This document shows, piece by piece, positions 1 through 8,883 of a stretch of 41,788 nucleotides of DNA. The DNA is from CAZMCT01 sp964564785. GTDB taxonomy: Bacteria > Planctomycetota > Phycisphaerae > UBA1845 > Fen-1342. The position numbers were made by a program, and so were the translations under genes. The first letter of the stretch is position 1. Every line of letters starts with the position of its first letter. The notes beneath the pieces were generated by a model. The model worked only from the letters and a program-made list of their open reading frames with translations. It was not told where the DNA came from and did not search any database. The stretch lies in the NCBI GenBank assembly GCA_964564785.1, contig CAZMCT010000018.1:1-41788 (forward strand), given 5' to 3'.

Positions 1-59
1 GCCGCCGCCTCCGCCGCCGCCCGGACAGCCGCGCCCCTGACGCGCCCGCGGGCCGACGC

Positions 60-788
60 GTGCCCAGGCCCGCCGTCACCGTGCTGCACGTGGACGAGCA
101 CCTGCTGGTGGTCGACAAACCGGCCGGCTTGCTCTCGGTCGGAGGGCGTCCGAATGAGCCGACGGTAGCCGCCGCCCTCCGCGAACGCGGCACGGTTCCG
201 CCGGATGAGGCGTTCCGCGTCGTGCAACGGCTGGACCGCGACGCGAGTGGAGTGCTGGTCTTCGCCCGCACGCTCGCCGCCCAGCGGCACCTCACCGCCC
301 AGTTCGCCGAACGGACGGTCGAAAAGGTCTATCTCGCCCTGGTCCAGGGGTTTGTAGCCGAGCCGGCCGGCCGCATTGACCTGCCGCTGCGGAACGATGC
401 CGATGGCACACGGGCGTCACCCGACCCGCGCGGCAAACCCGCGCTCACCGAGTATCGCGTGGTGGAGCGCGTGGCCGGACACACGCTGCTGGAGTGCCGG
501 CCGCGAACGGGGCGGCTGCACCAGATCCGCGTGCACCTGGCGCACCTCGGGCACCCGGTAGCGGCGGATCCGCTGTACGGCGGCGGCCGGGCGGTGCTGC
601 TCTCGGCGTTCAAGCCCGGCTACCGCCCGAACCGCCGCGGCGAGGAACGTCCGCTGATCGGGCGGCTGGCGCTGCACGCGGCGCGGATCGCATTCGAACA
701 TCCGGGCGGTCGCGGGCCAGTGACATTTGAAGCTCCGCTCCCGCGTGACCTGCGGGCGGCGCTCCGGCAACTCCGCAAGCTCGTGTGA
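60..788 (+). CDS. RluA-family RNA pseudouridine synthase
   Basis: Predicted to isomerise uridine to pseudouridine in rRNA or tRNA. The protein (242 aa from the GTG at 60) has the family signatures: an N-terminal strand ending in VVDKPAGLLSV, the catalytic-loop motif RLDRDASGVLVFA near residues 57-69 whose second Asp is the expected nucleophile, and the C-terminal GRLHQIRVHLAHLGHP followed by DPLYGG. It is the short form, without an N-terminal S4 domain. Which uridine it modifies cannot be told from sequence. The frame stays open upstream to the window edge, so the true start could lie outside, but the homologous region begins about 8 residues after the GTG. It converges with the gene on the other strand. 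Confidence 0.9.
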   Translation: MPRPAVTVLHVDEHLLVVDKPAGLLSVGGRPNEPTVAAALRERGTVPPDEAFRVVQRLDRDASGVLVFARTLAAQRHLTAQFAERTVEKVYLALVQGFVAEPAGRIDLPLRNDADGTRASPDPRGKPALTEYRVVERVAGHTLLECRPRTGRLHQIRVHLAHLGHPVAADPLYGGGRAVLLSAFKPGYRPNRRGEERPLIGRLALHAARIAFEHPGGRGPVTFEAPLPRDLRAALRQLRKLV

Positions 789-961
789 CGAGCGCGGGGG
801 GCGGGATGGGCGCCGGGCGGATGAGCCGTTGCGGGCGAGGTTCGGAATTGCCACATTCGAGTGGTCAGCGCGCGACCCGCGCGTGAGTCGCGCCGCGGGG
901 CGCGTGTGCCGCGGGGCGCCCGCGGTCGGCGACCCGGGCGATCAGAGCAGTGCCCTGCGGC

Positions 962-994
962 GCGGGCCGGCGACCGCGTGGGCCGCCGGCCCGC
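962..994. other. Strong GC hairpin between convergent genes
   Basis: A perfect 11-bp stem (GCGGGCCGGCG at 962-972 pairing with 984-994) with an 11-nt loop lies between the pseudouridine synthase and the convergent LamG gene. No T tract follows on either strand, so it is not a classic intrinsic terminator. It may halt or stabilise transcripts from both sides. The rest of 789-1046 shows nothing else. Confidence 0.4.
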
Positions 995-1046
995 AAGCGG
1001 GATTCAACCTGTGGCCGGGTTAAGGCCCCCCGCGCTGCTCACGCGC

Positions 1047-2840
1047 TTACGGGCAGCTCTCACCCTGGTGCGCCGAAAGATAAGCCACAAACGGGTTGAT
1101 ATCGTCAAACCCGATCGTGCCGTTCGCGTTGAGGTCGAAGTTGGCCGGGTTGCACAGCGGCCCACCGGTCAGGCCGGCCACGAACGGGTTGATGTCGCCG
1201 AAGCTGACCACGCCGTCACAATTCGTGTCGCCCGGGCAGGCCACGACGGGCGGGCGCGGGATGCCGGCCGCGCGCGGGCCGCCGAGCTCGAACACCTCGG
1301 TTTCGGTCATGAGGTAGTCACGGATCTGAATGCTGTTGACGAAGCCGCGGTGGGTTTCGAGGTCTTCGTCGGTGAAGGCCAGGAAGACGTCCTCGTAGCT
1401 GGTGTTCACGGTGGTGAGAGCCCGCTTGCCATCGAGGCCGTCGCCTTCTTGGACGACCGGGCCGACGTGCGAGTCGTCGGCATAGAGCACGTACTTCGTG
1501 ATCGTCGGTGCATCACCGGTGCAGTCGACCACATTGACGATCCGCAGCCAGGTCTCCTCGAGGCACCAGTACTCAGTGCCCGAGTAGCTGCCGTCGTCCC
1601 CGAGGGCCGCGTCCGTGGTGCGAATCCACTGCATGGCGTCACCCTCGTTGAACGGCCAGGTCTGGTAGAGGGCGATCCAGTTGGGCGAGTGCTGGTAGAC
1701 TTGGCCACCGATCTCGCGGGTGATGCCGGTGAAGTAGTCCTCGAGCGTGAAATACACGTCCATAATGACCGTGTACTGGTTGACCTTTGCGCCGCCGCCG
1801 TTGGCCGCGGCCCCGTGCGGCAGCATGTACCCGTTGCACGGCAGGGCCGCGTCGAAGCGCATCCCCGCGGCCGGCCCGTCGGGCAGGTTCGGGATGCCGA
1901 ATTGGGTCGAGGTCCCGAACTCGGTGGTGTCGGCCAGGTCGATCGGGCACGTGCCGGGCCCGCCGCAGTTGGCGTAGGTGAACCACTTCAGGTCTTGGCC
2001 GACGGTCGCGACCAGATTGCCGTTGAAGTCCCACTGGCCGGTGACGCCGGCGCCGCCGGGGATTCCGGCACTGTTCACGCCGCCGAGCGCGGCGACCTCG
2101 GTGCCGGTCATCGGGTAATCGCGGATCTGGACCGAGCTGACGTAGCCGTAGTCGGTCTCACCGTCGTTGTCGGTGAATAGCAGGGTGGGGAGGTTGTCCG
2201 TCTGGGTGTACAGCGCCCAGCGGCCGTCCAAGCCGCTCTCGAGCGTCTGGGTGCCGACGAGCGCCCCGTCGATGTACTTGTCGAGGCGCGCGTTCGCGAG
2301 GTCGAACGCCAGTACGACGCGATGCCACTGATCCTGGAAGAGCTGGCCCTCGTACACGCCGCTGATGCCGATGCCCCAGTAGTTGTTGCCCGCGCTCTTG
2401 TACCCGAAGATGTCGCCATCGTTGCCGTTGCACTCGTTGGTCTGGAGCAGCGCGATATACGCGGCGCTGGAGCTGCTCGGATAGAGCACGTCGTAGATCA
2501 CCGTGAATTGGTTGACGTAGCTCCCGCCCCCGTTGGCCTCGATGCCGGGGTACATCTCGAGGCCTTCGATGTTCGAGTAATCGGCGAATTTGAGGATGCC
2601 GCCGTCGCCGCCGTCGGGAAACGGCGTGATGCCGAAGCTCGCCGCCGTGCCGAATGCGCTGCGGCTCTGCGGATCACCGACTTGCGCGGGGCGAATCCAG
2701 TAATACCCGTCCCTGCCCACCGTCGCCGCCAGGCCGTCGTTGGGATCATTGAAGTCCCATTGGCCGGTCACGCCGTTGGCGTACGCGGGTATCGCCGCGG
2801 CCAGAAAGATCAACGCCACTGCCATCTCGTGTCTTTGCAT
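1047..2840 (-). CDS. Secreted protein with two LamG-like domains and a dockerin-like C-terminus
   Basis: A 597-aa exported protein. Residues 1-22 form a signal peptide ending AIPAYA. Two homologous halves follow, each opening with VTGQWDFN (about residues 24-260 and 266-530), each carrying a VNQFTVI or VNQYTVI strand and closing with VQIRDYPMT or IQIRDYLMT. This is the concanavalin-like LamG/jelly-roll pattern typical of glycan- or surface-binding proteins. The C-terminus (about 535-597) holds two calcium-loop repeats, GDTNCDGVVSFGDINPFV and FDLNANGTIGFDDINPFV, resembling type I dockerin or EF-hand repeats seen in planctomycete secreted proteins. No catalytic residues are recognised, so a binding or structural role is inferred. 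The ATG start has GGAGGG about 7 nt upstream. Confidence 0.8.
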   Translation of the reverse strand: MQRHEMAVALIFLAAAIPAYANGVTGQWDFNDPNDGLAATVGRDGYYWIRPAQVGDPQSRSAFGTAASFGITPFPDGGDGGILKFADYSNIEGLEMYPGIEANGGGSYVNQFTVIYDVLYPSSSSAAYIALLQTNECNGNDGDIFGYKSAGNNYWGIGISGVYEGQLFQDQWHRVVLAFDLANARLDKYIDGALVGTQTLESGLDGRWALYTQTDNLPTLLFTDNDGETDYGYVSSVQIRDYPMTGTEVAALGGVNSAGIPGGAGVTGQWDFNGNLVATVGQDLKWFTYANCGGPGTCPIDLADTTEFGTSTQFGIPNLPDGPAAGMRFDAALPCNGYMLPHGAAANGGGAKVNQYTVIMDVYFTLEDYFTGITREIGGQVYQHSPNWIALYQTWPFNEGDAMQWIRTTDAALGDDGSYSGTEYWCLEETWLRIVNVVDCTGDAPTITKYVLYADDSHVGPVVQEGDGLDGKRALTTVNTSYEDVFLAFTDEDLETHRGFVNSIQIRDYLMTETEVFELGGPRAAGIPRPPVVACPGDTNCDGVVSFGDINPFVAGLTGGPLCNPANFDLNANGTIGFDDINPFVAYLSAHQGESCP

Positions 2841-2923
2841 ACCGTGCCCTCCAGATTTCGCGGCCGCTGCTCTTCACGGTGCGACTCCGTCGTCGCGACC
2901 GCGATACGGTCCGCCGATCAGGC

Positions 2924-3832
2924 TCACTCGTAATACCACTCGTCCAGCGGGCCTTTGGGGCCCGGGGTGCTGCGCCAGTGCAGCCGGGGATGGACCTGGG
3001 CCCAGTTGCTGGGCGGATCGGCATAGCTCTGTAGGTACGCCTCAATGATGCGGAAATCCCGTCGGAACCACGTGACGTGTCCATCCAGGAAGCCGATGTT
3101 CATGCCTTCGGGGGCGTGGTTGTCGAGCCCGTCCGGCCAGTTGTTGATGTTGCCGGGTGAACCCGGATCCCCGGGACCGGCGCCCTGGTCGTTCTCGAGC
3201 ACCAAGAGCGTGTGAGTCGGTTGTCGTACCTGGTTGTGGCGCTTGATCACGTCGTGATTACGCACCGTCCCGAATACGTAAAACTCATCCCCGGGCACGC
3301 GGCCGAGCTGTGTGTTGACGGTCCCGAGCAGGTAGCCCTCGATGATGGTCCCGTCCGGGTACTTGCTGGCGCCGTCGTACCAGCCCCAGACCTCGTAGCT
3401 GTGACCGCCGCTTTTGTCCTCGCGGTGGTCCGCCGCTTCGGTGAGGTCCTTCAGCACGGTGCGGTGGAAACGCGCCGGAGTGGGGGGAATCCAGTGGTTC
3501 GGGTCGGCCGGGTTGTCGCGGATGACGTTCCGCGTCGCGGGGCACAACGCGATCCGCACGTCCTTCAGGTACTCCGGGAAGATGTGCGCCAGGTTGTCGC
3601 TGCCGGTGTCGTTAACCTCGATGTAGACGCCAAGGCGGTGGCTGTCGGCGTGTTGAATGCAGGCCATGTTCAACTGACGGATGTTGGACTGGCACTTGAT
3701 GCGCTGGGCGGATTGGCGCGCCCGACCCAGCGACGGCAGGAGAATCGTCAGCAGGATGGCGATGATCGCGACGACGACCAGCAGTTCGATGAGCGTGAAA
3801 GCGCTTCGTCGCGACGGGCGAGGTCTTGTCAT
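2924..3832 (-). CDS. Pseudopilin-like protein (prepilin N-terminal domain, H-X10-DG)
   Basis: A 302-aa protein with a type IV pilin-like leader: a basic N-terminus, then AFTLIELLVVVAIIAILLTI, with the cleavage/methylation site before the Phe and the conserved Glu at +5. The first helix would anchor it in the membrane before processing by a prepilin peptidase. The C-terminus has GMNIGFLDGHVTWF, a variant (X10) of the H-X9-DG motif common in large planctomycete families of such proteins. The ATG at 3832 is preferred over an upstream ATG at 3880 because GGGAG sits about 7 nt before it and the leader then starts close to the protein end. The exact role (secretion pseudopilin or surface protein) is not known. 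It lies 83 nt downstream of the LamG gene on the same strand and may be cotranscribed. Confidence 0.8.
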   Translation of the reverse strand: MTRPRPSRRSAFTLIELLVVVAIIAILLTILLPSLGRARQSAQRIKCQSNIRQLNMACIQHADSHRLGVYIEVNDTGSDNLAHIFPEYLKDVRIALCPATRNVIRDNPADPNHWIPPTPARFHRTVLKDLTEAADHREDKSGGHSYEVWGWYDGASKYPDGTIIEGYLLGTVNTQLGRVPGDEFYVFGTVRNHDVIKRHNQVRQPTHTLLVLENDQGAGPGDPGSPGNINNWPDGLDNHAPEGMNIGFLDGHVTWFRRDFRIIEAYLQSYADPPSNWAQVHPRLHWRSTPGPKGPLDEWYYE

Positions 3833-4150
3833 CCGTTTTCTCCCGCGTCGAGCCTCCAAACTTGTTCGACTGGGGTACACAACTCACCCCCGGACCACGC
3901 CGTACGCCGCGGACGCCCGAACTGCGACCGGGAGTATGCGGGCCATGCGTTCAGATTGCGTGCAGTACTGGTCAAACATTGATAACGATTGGCTCCTACA
4001 CGGTCAGGGTTGGACCCGCTCCGGCGGCGCCGTGCGCGTGCCCGGGGCGATCGGGCTCAGTGCATGGTGCTCACGAAGTGCTAACGCAGGTGGTCTAGTC
4101 TTCACCGCCACTTGCGGCGTATGCCGCGACGCGCGGAAGCGAGGCGCGAC
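3833..4150. other. Divergent intergenic region, promoters likely
   Basis: About 320 bp between a minus-strand pseudopilin-like gene and a plus-strand phosphoesterase gene. It must carry promoters for both. An AT-richer patch around 3970-4000 is a candidate, but no convincing -35/-10 pair was found. No gene or repeat is seen. Confidence 0.4.
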
Positions 4151-6865
4151 GTGTTCACCATTCGTGTTCTGATCGGGGCGGCGCTCGGACTGATGACGGC
4201 CGTGGTCGGCGCGGATGTGATCGTCACGCTGCAACCGCCGGGGCGGGACGCGTATGCGAAATGCGACCCGGAGGGGACGAGTGTGCTGCCGAACGGGCGA
4301 CACATCACGCCGGCCGGGCGCACGGTGCGGATCACGTCCGACGCGTTCGGCCTGGCGCTCGCACCCGACGGCCGCTGCGCCCTCGCGATCCACGATCGGG
4401 TGCTGACGGTGATCGACACGCACGCGCCGGAGCGTGCCCAGCGCTATCCCAGCCTGGACGGGCGGCATCCGGGCCCGTTCCAGAAGGGGGCCTTCATGGG
4501 CGCGGCGATCGCGCCGGACAACCGCTTGGCCTACCTGAGCGGCGGCAACGACGGCACCGTGATCAGCTACGACCTGGAGCAGCGCCGCGCGCTCGGGACG
4601 ATTGCGCTGGACGGCGAGTACCTCGGCCGCAAATGGGAAGACAGCTTCGTGGGAGATCTGTACTTGACCCGCGACGGCGGCCGGCTCTTCGTGCTCGACC
4701 AGACCAACTTCCGGTTCGTGATCGTGGATCCGCAGGCGCGGGAGGTGCGGGCCTCGATCCCGGTGGGTCGCCATCCGTTCGGCCTCGGCGTCAGCCCGGA
4801 CGAACAGGAGGTCTACGTCGCGAACGTGGGGATCTTCGACTATCCGCGGGTGCCGGGTTTGACGAAGGAGAACTTCGAGCAGATGGCCCTGCACTTTCCA
4901 CCCTTCGGAACGTGGTCGAAGGAGGCCGAGGAGGGCGTCGAGCTGGACGGCCGCCGCATACCGGGCCTGGGCAGCCCGCTGGTGCCGGAGGCGGTGTCCG
5001 TCTGGGTGATCGATCTGGAACGCGGCGAAGTGGTCGCCCGGCTGAAGACCGGGTTCCAGATCGGGCAGCGAATCGAAGGGCTGGAGGTGGTGGGCGGCGC
5101 CAGCCCGAACTCGATCGCCGTCGGGCGGCGGTTCGCGTATGTCACCAATGCGACCAACGACAACGTGGCGGTCATCGACACTGCGACGCGCGCGATCGTC
5201 GATCACATCCAGATCACGGTGGACCCCGCGCTCGACCGCTGGCGCGGCCTGACGCCGTTCGGGCTGATGCTCAGCCCCGAGGAGGACCGGCTGTACGTGG
5301 CGCTGTTCGGGCTGAACGCCGTGGCGGTACTGGATACCGCGTCGCGCCGAACACTGGGGCTGATTCCGACCGGCTGGAACCCGACCAAACTCTGCCGTTC
5401 GTCGGACGGCGAGCGGCTCTACGTCGTCTCGGCCCGCGGGCACGGGGCCGGTCCCAACGGCGGTGCCGGCTTCAAGCCGCCGCCCCAGGGAACCTACGTC
5501 GGCGATATCCAGTTGGGCACGTTCCAGGCGATTCCGCGGCCGAGTGAGGCCGAGCTGGCCCGCTACACGAGACAGGTGATCGATAACACCTTCCGCCGCG
5601 TCCAGGTCGAGGATGACGGCCGGAATCCGCTGCCGCCCGAGGCGGGGCGGCGGCGGAGCCCGATCCGGCACATCGTCTACATCACGAAGGAAAATCGCAC
5701 GTACGACGAGGTGTTCGGAGCATTCCCGGGCGGTCGCGGCGATCCGGAGCTGGCGCGATACGGGGCGGGGCAGACGCTGCGTGCCGGGGCCCAGGTGATC
5801 GGGGGAGTCGATGTGATGCCGAATCATCAGAAGCTCGCGCGGGAGTTCGCCCTCAGCGACAATTTCTATTGCGACTCCGACGCGTCCGTGCACGGGCACC
5901 GCTGGATGATGGGCACGTACCCGAACGAGTGGGTCGAGGCAAACAGCGCGACGCACAAGGACGAACGGCTGGAGAGCAGTGCGCCGGGCCGGCGGTATGT
6001 GGCTGGATCGTCCGGCGCGATCTACCCGGAGGACTACAACGAGATCGGCGGGCTGTGGGAGCACCTCGCCCGCCATCAGGTCAGCTTTTTCAACTTCGGT
6101 CAGGGGCTCGAGGTAGCCGCGACGGCGCAGGAGTGGCATTACCGCGACACCGGCATCCGGATGAGTGTCATTTTCCCGCTGCCCAAGCCGCTGTGGGACC
6201 GCACGTCGCGCCTCTACCCGACATACAACATGGACATTCCCGACCAGTATCGGGTGGAAATGTTCGAGCAGGAGCTGCGTGACCGGTGGCTGAACGGGGC
6301 CGAGCCGTTCCCGCAGCTCGTCACGCTGCTGCTGCCGAACGACCACGGGGCCGGCGACCGCCCCGACGCCGGCTACCCGCTGCGCGCGTCCTACATGGCC
6401 GATAACGACCTGGCGCTCGGGCGGATCGTCGAGACGCTTTCGCACACGCCCTGGTGGCCGGAGATGCTGATCGTCATCACGGAGGACGACGCTCAGGATG
6501 GGCGTGACAGCGTGGATGCCCACCGTTCGCTGCTAATGCTGGTCGGCCCCTACGTAAAGCGCGGCTATCTCTCGCACACGCACGCGAACTTCGGCGCGAT
6601 CCTGAAGACCATCTACCTGCTGCTCGACCTGCCGCCGGTCAACCAGTTCGATGCGTCCGCGAGCCTGCTCGACGATTTCTTCACGCCCGAGCCGGATCTG
6701 CGGCCGTACGAGGCCGTGCCGGTGGACGCGCGGATTTTCGATCCGCAGGTGGCCCTGCGGCGCTACGACCGGAGCTTCGACTGGCGCCGGCGGAGCGCGG
6801 GTCCGAAGCTGGACGACGAGGAGGATTTCCGCGCCAGTCACGAGGCGCAGGCCGGGGGGCGGTAG
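4151..6865 (+). CDS. Secreted YncE-like beta-propeller fused to a phosphoesterase domain
   Basis: A 904-aa bifunctional protein. With the GTG at 4151 (GCGAGG 6 nt upstream) the product starts with a clean signal peptide ending VVGA; earlier TTG (4112) and ATG (4121) codons have no ribosome site. Residues about 45-430 form a YVTN/YncE-type propeller with repeated AVLDTASR- and NVAVIDTATR-like blades. Residues about 500-830 match the phosphoesterase family (PF04185, alkaline-phosphatase fold): KENRTYDEVFG places E514-N515 and T517, NDHGAGD is at 730-736, and TEDDAQDG gives D779-D780, with H791 just after. By analogy with acid phosphatase AcpA these E-N and D-D pairs would bind the active-site metal. 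Substrate is unknown; phosphomonoester or phospholipid hydrolysis in the periplasm is the inferred role. Fused proteins of this type occur widely in bacteria. Confidence 0.85.
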   Translation: MFTIRVLIGAALGLMTAVVGADVIVTLQPPGRDAYAKCDPEGTSVLPNGRHITPAGRTVRITSDAFGLALAPDGRCALAIHDRVLTVIDTHAPERAQRYPSLDGRHPGPFQKGAFMGAAIAPDNRLAYLSGGNDGTVISYDLEQRRALGTIALDGEYLGRKWEDSFVGDLYLTRDGGRLFVLDQTNFRFVIVDPQAREVRASIPVGRHPFGLGVSPDEQEVYVANVGIFDYPRVPGLTKENFEQMALHFPPFGTWSKEAEEGVELDGRRIPGLGSPLVPEAVSVWVIDLERGEVVARLKTGFQIGQRIEGLEVVGGASPNSIAVGRRFAYVTNATNDNVAVIDTATRAIVDHIQITVDPALDRWRGLTPFGLMLSPEEDRLYVALFGLNAVAVLDTASRRTLGLIPTGWNPTKLCRSSDGERLYVVSARGHGAGPNGGAGFKPPPQGTYVGDIQLGTFQAIPRPSEAELARYTRQVIDNTFRRVQVEDDGRNPLPPEAGRRRSPIRHIVYITKENRTYDEVFGAFPGGRGDPELARYGAGQTLRAGAQVIGGVDVMPNHQKLAREFALSDNFYCDSDASVHGHRWMMGTYPNEWVEANSATHKDERLESSAPGRRYVAGSSGAIYPEDYNEIGGLWEHLARHQVSFFNFGQGLEVAATAQEWHYRDTGIRMSVIFPLPKPLWDRTSRLYPTYNMDIPDQYRVEMFEQELRDRWLNGAEPFPQLVTLLLPNDHGAGDRPDAGYPLRASYMADNDLALGRIVETLSHTPWWPEMLIVITEDDAQDGRDSVDAHRSLLMLVGPYVKRGYLSHTHANFGAILKTIYLLLDLPPVNQFDASASLLDDFFTPEPDLRPYEAVPVDARIFDPQVALRRYDRSFDWRRRSAGPKLDDEEDFRASHEAQAGGR

Positions 6866-6875
6866 CTTGCGGCGC

Positions 6876-6903
6876 AAAAAAGACCCGCGCCGCGGAGCGC
6901 GGG
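6876..6903 (-). terminator. Intrinsic terminator of the sigma factor gene
   Basis: Read on the minus strand, a perfect 7-bp stem CCCGCGC/GCGCGGG (plus-strand arms 6884-6890 and 6897-6903) with a 6-nt loop is followed by TCTTTTTT (the A run at 6876-6881). It lies about 35 nt past the sigma factor stop and also faces the convergent phosphoesterase gene. Confidence 0.8.
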
Positions 6904-6935
6904 CTGAGCTATGGAGGGGTCACAAGTCTGTTTCG

Positions 6936-7886
6936 TCAGGACGCGGCGAGCAGGCGCTCTTCGAGTACGGCCCGCAGTTTGAGCATGGCCTGATTCTGAA
7001 TCTGCCGCACCCGCTCCTTGCTGACGCCGAGCAGCGAGCCGACCTGGTCGAGCGTCTTTCGCCGGCTGCCCGGCAGCGTCGCGGCCTGATCGAGCGAGAA
7101 CCGGGCCGTCAGAACGCGCCGCTCAACGTGGCTGAGGTCGGCGGAGTTTTCGAACAGGATTCGCTTCAGCTCCTCAACACAATCGTGCTCGATCCGAGCG
7201 CGCTTGCTTTCGAGAAAGCTGCTCCGTTCCATCGCCGGATCGAACGGCGTCGGGAACTGCGACCGCAGGCGGGCCGCTTTGGCGCCGGCCCGTGAGAAAC
7301 TCGCCAGAATCGCCCGACAGGCGTACGTACTGAACTTGAAGCCGCGGGCGGCATCGAACTTGTCCACGCACCGCAGCAGCGCCAGGTTGCCCTCGCTCAC
7401 CAGCTCGCCCAGCTCGACGCCGCTGTTCCGCGACCGCCGAGCCATGGCCAGAACCAGCGAGGTGTTCGCCCGGATGATGTCCTCCCGCGTGCGCTGCGCG
7501 AGCCGATCCCAGTGCAGGGCCTCGCGCGCCGCGGCCGCGCTGAGCCGCACGCCGCGGTAGCGGGCCAGCACCTTCATCAGCCGGTACCGGCAGAAGTTGA
7601 ACCGCAGGAAAAGTGCCCGCTCCTGATCGGCCGTCAGCACCTCCGTCGGCTCGCCCTGCACATGCACCATCGCCGAGACCGGCACCGACACGGTCAGCTC
7701 CGGAATCGTCGCCCTCCGAAAGGACGCATTGAACACGCACTCCAGAGGTTCGGCCGTCAGGTGCTCGAGCCGTTCAATCTCCGCAGCCGTGAACCGCCGC
7801 AGAGCGCTTGCCGCAGGTAATTTGGTGGCCGGGGTCAGTTTGCGAACCACCGTTCGGACCGGGTTGGACGTCGCCATCTCCCTCAT
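6936..7886 (-). CDS. Sigma-70 family RNA polymerase sigma factor
   Basis: A 316-aa sigma factor. Region 2 is recognised in REDIIRANTSLVLAMARR, ELVSEGNLALLRCVDKFD and GFKFSTYACRAILASF, covering core binding and the -10 melting segment. Region 4 is a standard C-terminal helix-turn-helix: LDQVGSLLGVSKERVRQIQ. Region 3 is degenerate, and the usual 2.3/2.4 sequence (KFSTYATWWIRQA in RpoD) is changed, so promoter preference probably differs from the housekeeping factor. I associate this variant with planctomycete sigma paralogues. Start choice is uncertain: ATG codons lie at 7955, 7886 and 7877; 7886 is used because the homologous part begins well after it. The gene ends in a strong terminator and has a long AT-rich upstream region of its own. 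Confidence 0.85.
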   Translation of the reverse strand: MREMATSNPVRTVVRKLTPATKLPAASALRRFTAAEIERLEHLTAEPLECVFNASFRRATIPELTVSVPVSAMVHVQGEPTEVLTADQERALFLRFNFCRYRLMKVLARYRGVRLSAAAAREALHWDRLAQRTREDIIRANTSLVLAMARRSRNSGVELGELVSEGNLALLRCVDKFDAARGFKFSTYACRAILASFSRAGAKAARLRSQFPTPFDPAMERSSFLESKRARIEHDCVEELKRILFENSADLSHVERRVLTARFSLDQAATLPGSRRKTLDQVGSLLGVSKERVRQIQNQAMLKLRAVLEERLLAAS

Positions 7887-8297
7887 GGCATTTACCCTAT
7901 GTTTGGCAGACGGCCGAAGCCGCCGCAGTCCCACTATCGCCGTTGTACTGCCCACTTACTGGAACCGCAGAGCACGGCCCCGGATTCCGCACGGCTGAAC
8001 TGGGACCATTTCGATTCCATAAAAAGTGTAACTCAATTTCGGGCGGGTGCCAAGTGAAATAGTATTTATTCGGTCTCTTTTTTGTATGTTCCTGTCGGGT
8101 CGACGCTTACGTGTCGATAACCCCTTGTGAAAACTGAGGTTCGCGCCGATCGCCCCATTCGAGCCCCTTCCTGGCGATCGGGCGCACCGGGTACCCGCCG
8201 ATCTCACAGGCTCGAGGGGACTGATGCCCGAGTGTCTCAGGTACGGCCAGGTGGACCGCCCGTGGTCAGGGAAGCCGGATTCACCGGAACCTGGCGC
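7887..8297 (-). promoter_or_regulatory. Long upstream region of the sigma factor gene
   Basis: About 410 bp without a gene. The segment 8005-8110 is strikingly AT-rich for this genome and probably holds the sigma factor promoter, giving a leader of 120 nt or more. An imperfect palindrome TCGACGCTTACGTGTCGA (about 8099-8116) could be an operator. No known riboswitch was recognised in 8120-8297. Confidence 0.35.
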
Positions 8298-8801
8298 TTA
8301 CCCATGCTTCTGAAAGCGCTCCCAGTGGAGCACCTCGCTGAGCGGCCGTTTCTGTGGATGGGGCGATTCGGCGCCGTGGCCGACCGCGACGAGCGAAACG
8401 AGGCGGTACGTCTCCGGTGCTCCGCAGAGGGCCACGACCTGAGGCGCGTAGGCTTTCTTGTCGCCGGCCACCCAGCAGGAGCTCAGGCCGAGGGCCGTTG
8501 CGGCGATCAGCATGTTCGTTGTCGCGGCCGAGCCATCCTCGATGTAATACGTGCAGGGGCGGGAGAGGACGATGATGCATGCGGCGGCATCGGCGATGAA
8601 CTTGCCGTATTCGGCGAGGTGCGCGAGTTGCCGCAAGCGGTTTCGATCGGTGACAACGACGAATTCCCAGGGCTGTTCGTTGCGAGCGGTGGGGGCGAGG
8701 CGGCCCATGTTGACAATCTGCGAGAGTTGATCGGGGGTGACCTGGCCGCTGCGGTACTTGCGGACGCTGCGGCGCCGAGAGATGGCCTCGAAGGCGTCCA
8801 T
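8298..8801 (-). CDS. Nitroreductase family FMN oxidoreductase
   Basis: A 167-aa member of the nitroreductase superfamily, which uses FMN and NAD(P)H to reduce nitro-aromatics, quinones or similar acceptors; the real substrate is unknown. Visible marks are the N-terminal FMN-phosphate motif RRRSVRKYRSG (residues 9-19), the PTARNEQPWEFVVVTD segment, and the C-terminal VAVGHGAESPHPQKRPLSEV. It is about the family's minimal length. The ATG at 8801 is chosen because GGAG lies 8 nt before it; an in-frame ATG at 8855 would add 18 residues without family similarity. It is the last of a run of minus-strand genes, 82 nt after the D-lactate dehydrogenase gene, so it may be read with the hydrogenase/fermentation genes. 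Confidence 0.85.
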   Translation of the reverse strand: MDAFEAISRRRSVRKYRSGQVTPDQLSQIVNMGRLAPTARNEQPWEFVVVTDRNRLRQLAHLAEYGKFIADAAACIIVLSRPCTYYIEDGSAATTNMLIAATALGLSSCWVAGDKKAYAPQVVALCGAPETYRLVSLVAVGHGAESPHPQKRPLSEVLHWERFQKHG

Positions 8802-8883
8802 GGTGAGCTCCTTCGGCAGAGGCGCGCCATTATAGCGTTTGCGCAGGCCGCGCACGCAGCCGGGCGGCCGGCGCCACGACCGT

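Noticed and set aside
861..2180. Long open frame on the plus strand opposite the LamG gene
   Set aside because: Antisense shadow caused by high GC; composition is Arg/Val/Asp-rich without domain motifs, and the opposite frame has a signal peptide and clear repeats.
4004..6523. 839-codon minus-strand frame opposite the phosphoesterase gene
   Set aside because: It mirrors the real gene and is full of His, Arg and Pro typical of antisense frames; no motif or ribosome site.
8099..8116. Palindrome TCGACGCTTACGTGTCGA as a definite operator
   Set aside because: Short, with a mismatch, and only one copy; kept only as a remark.
8120..8297. Possible riboswitch upstream of the sigma factor gene
   Set aside because: No conserved core of a riboswitch class I know was found; only generic GC stems.
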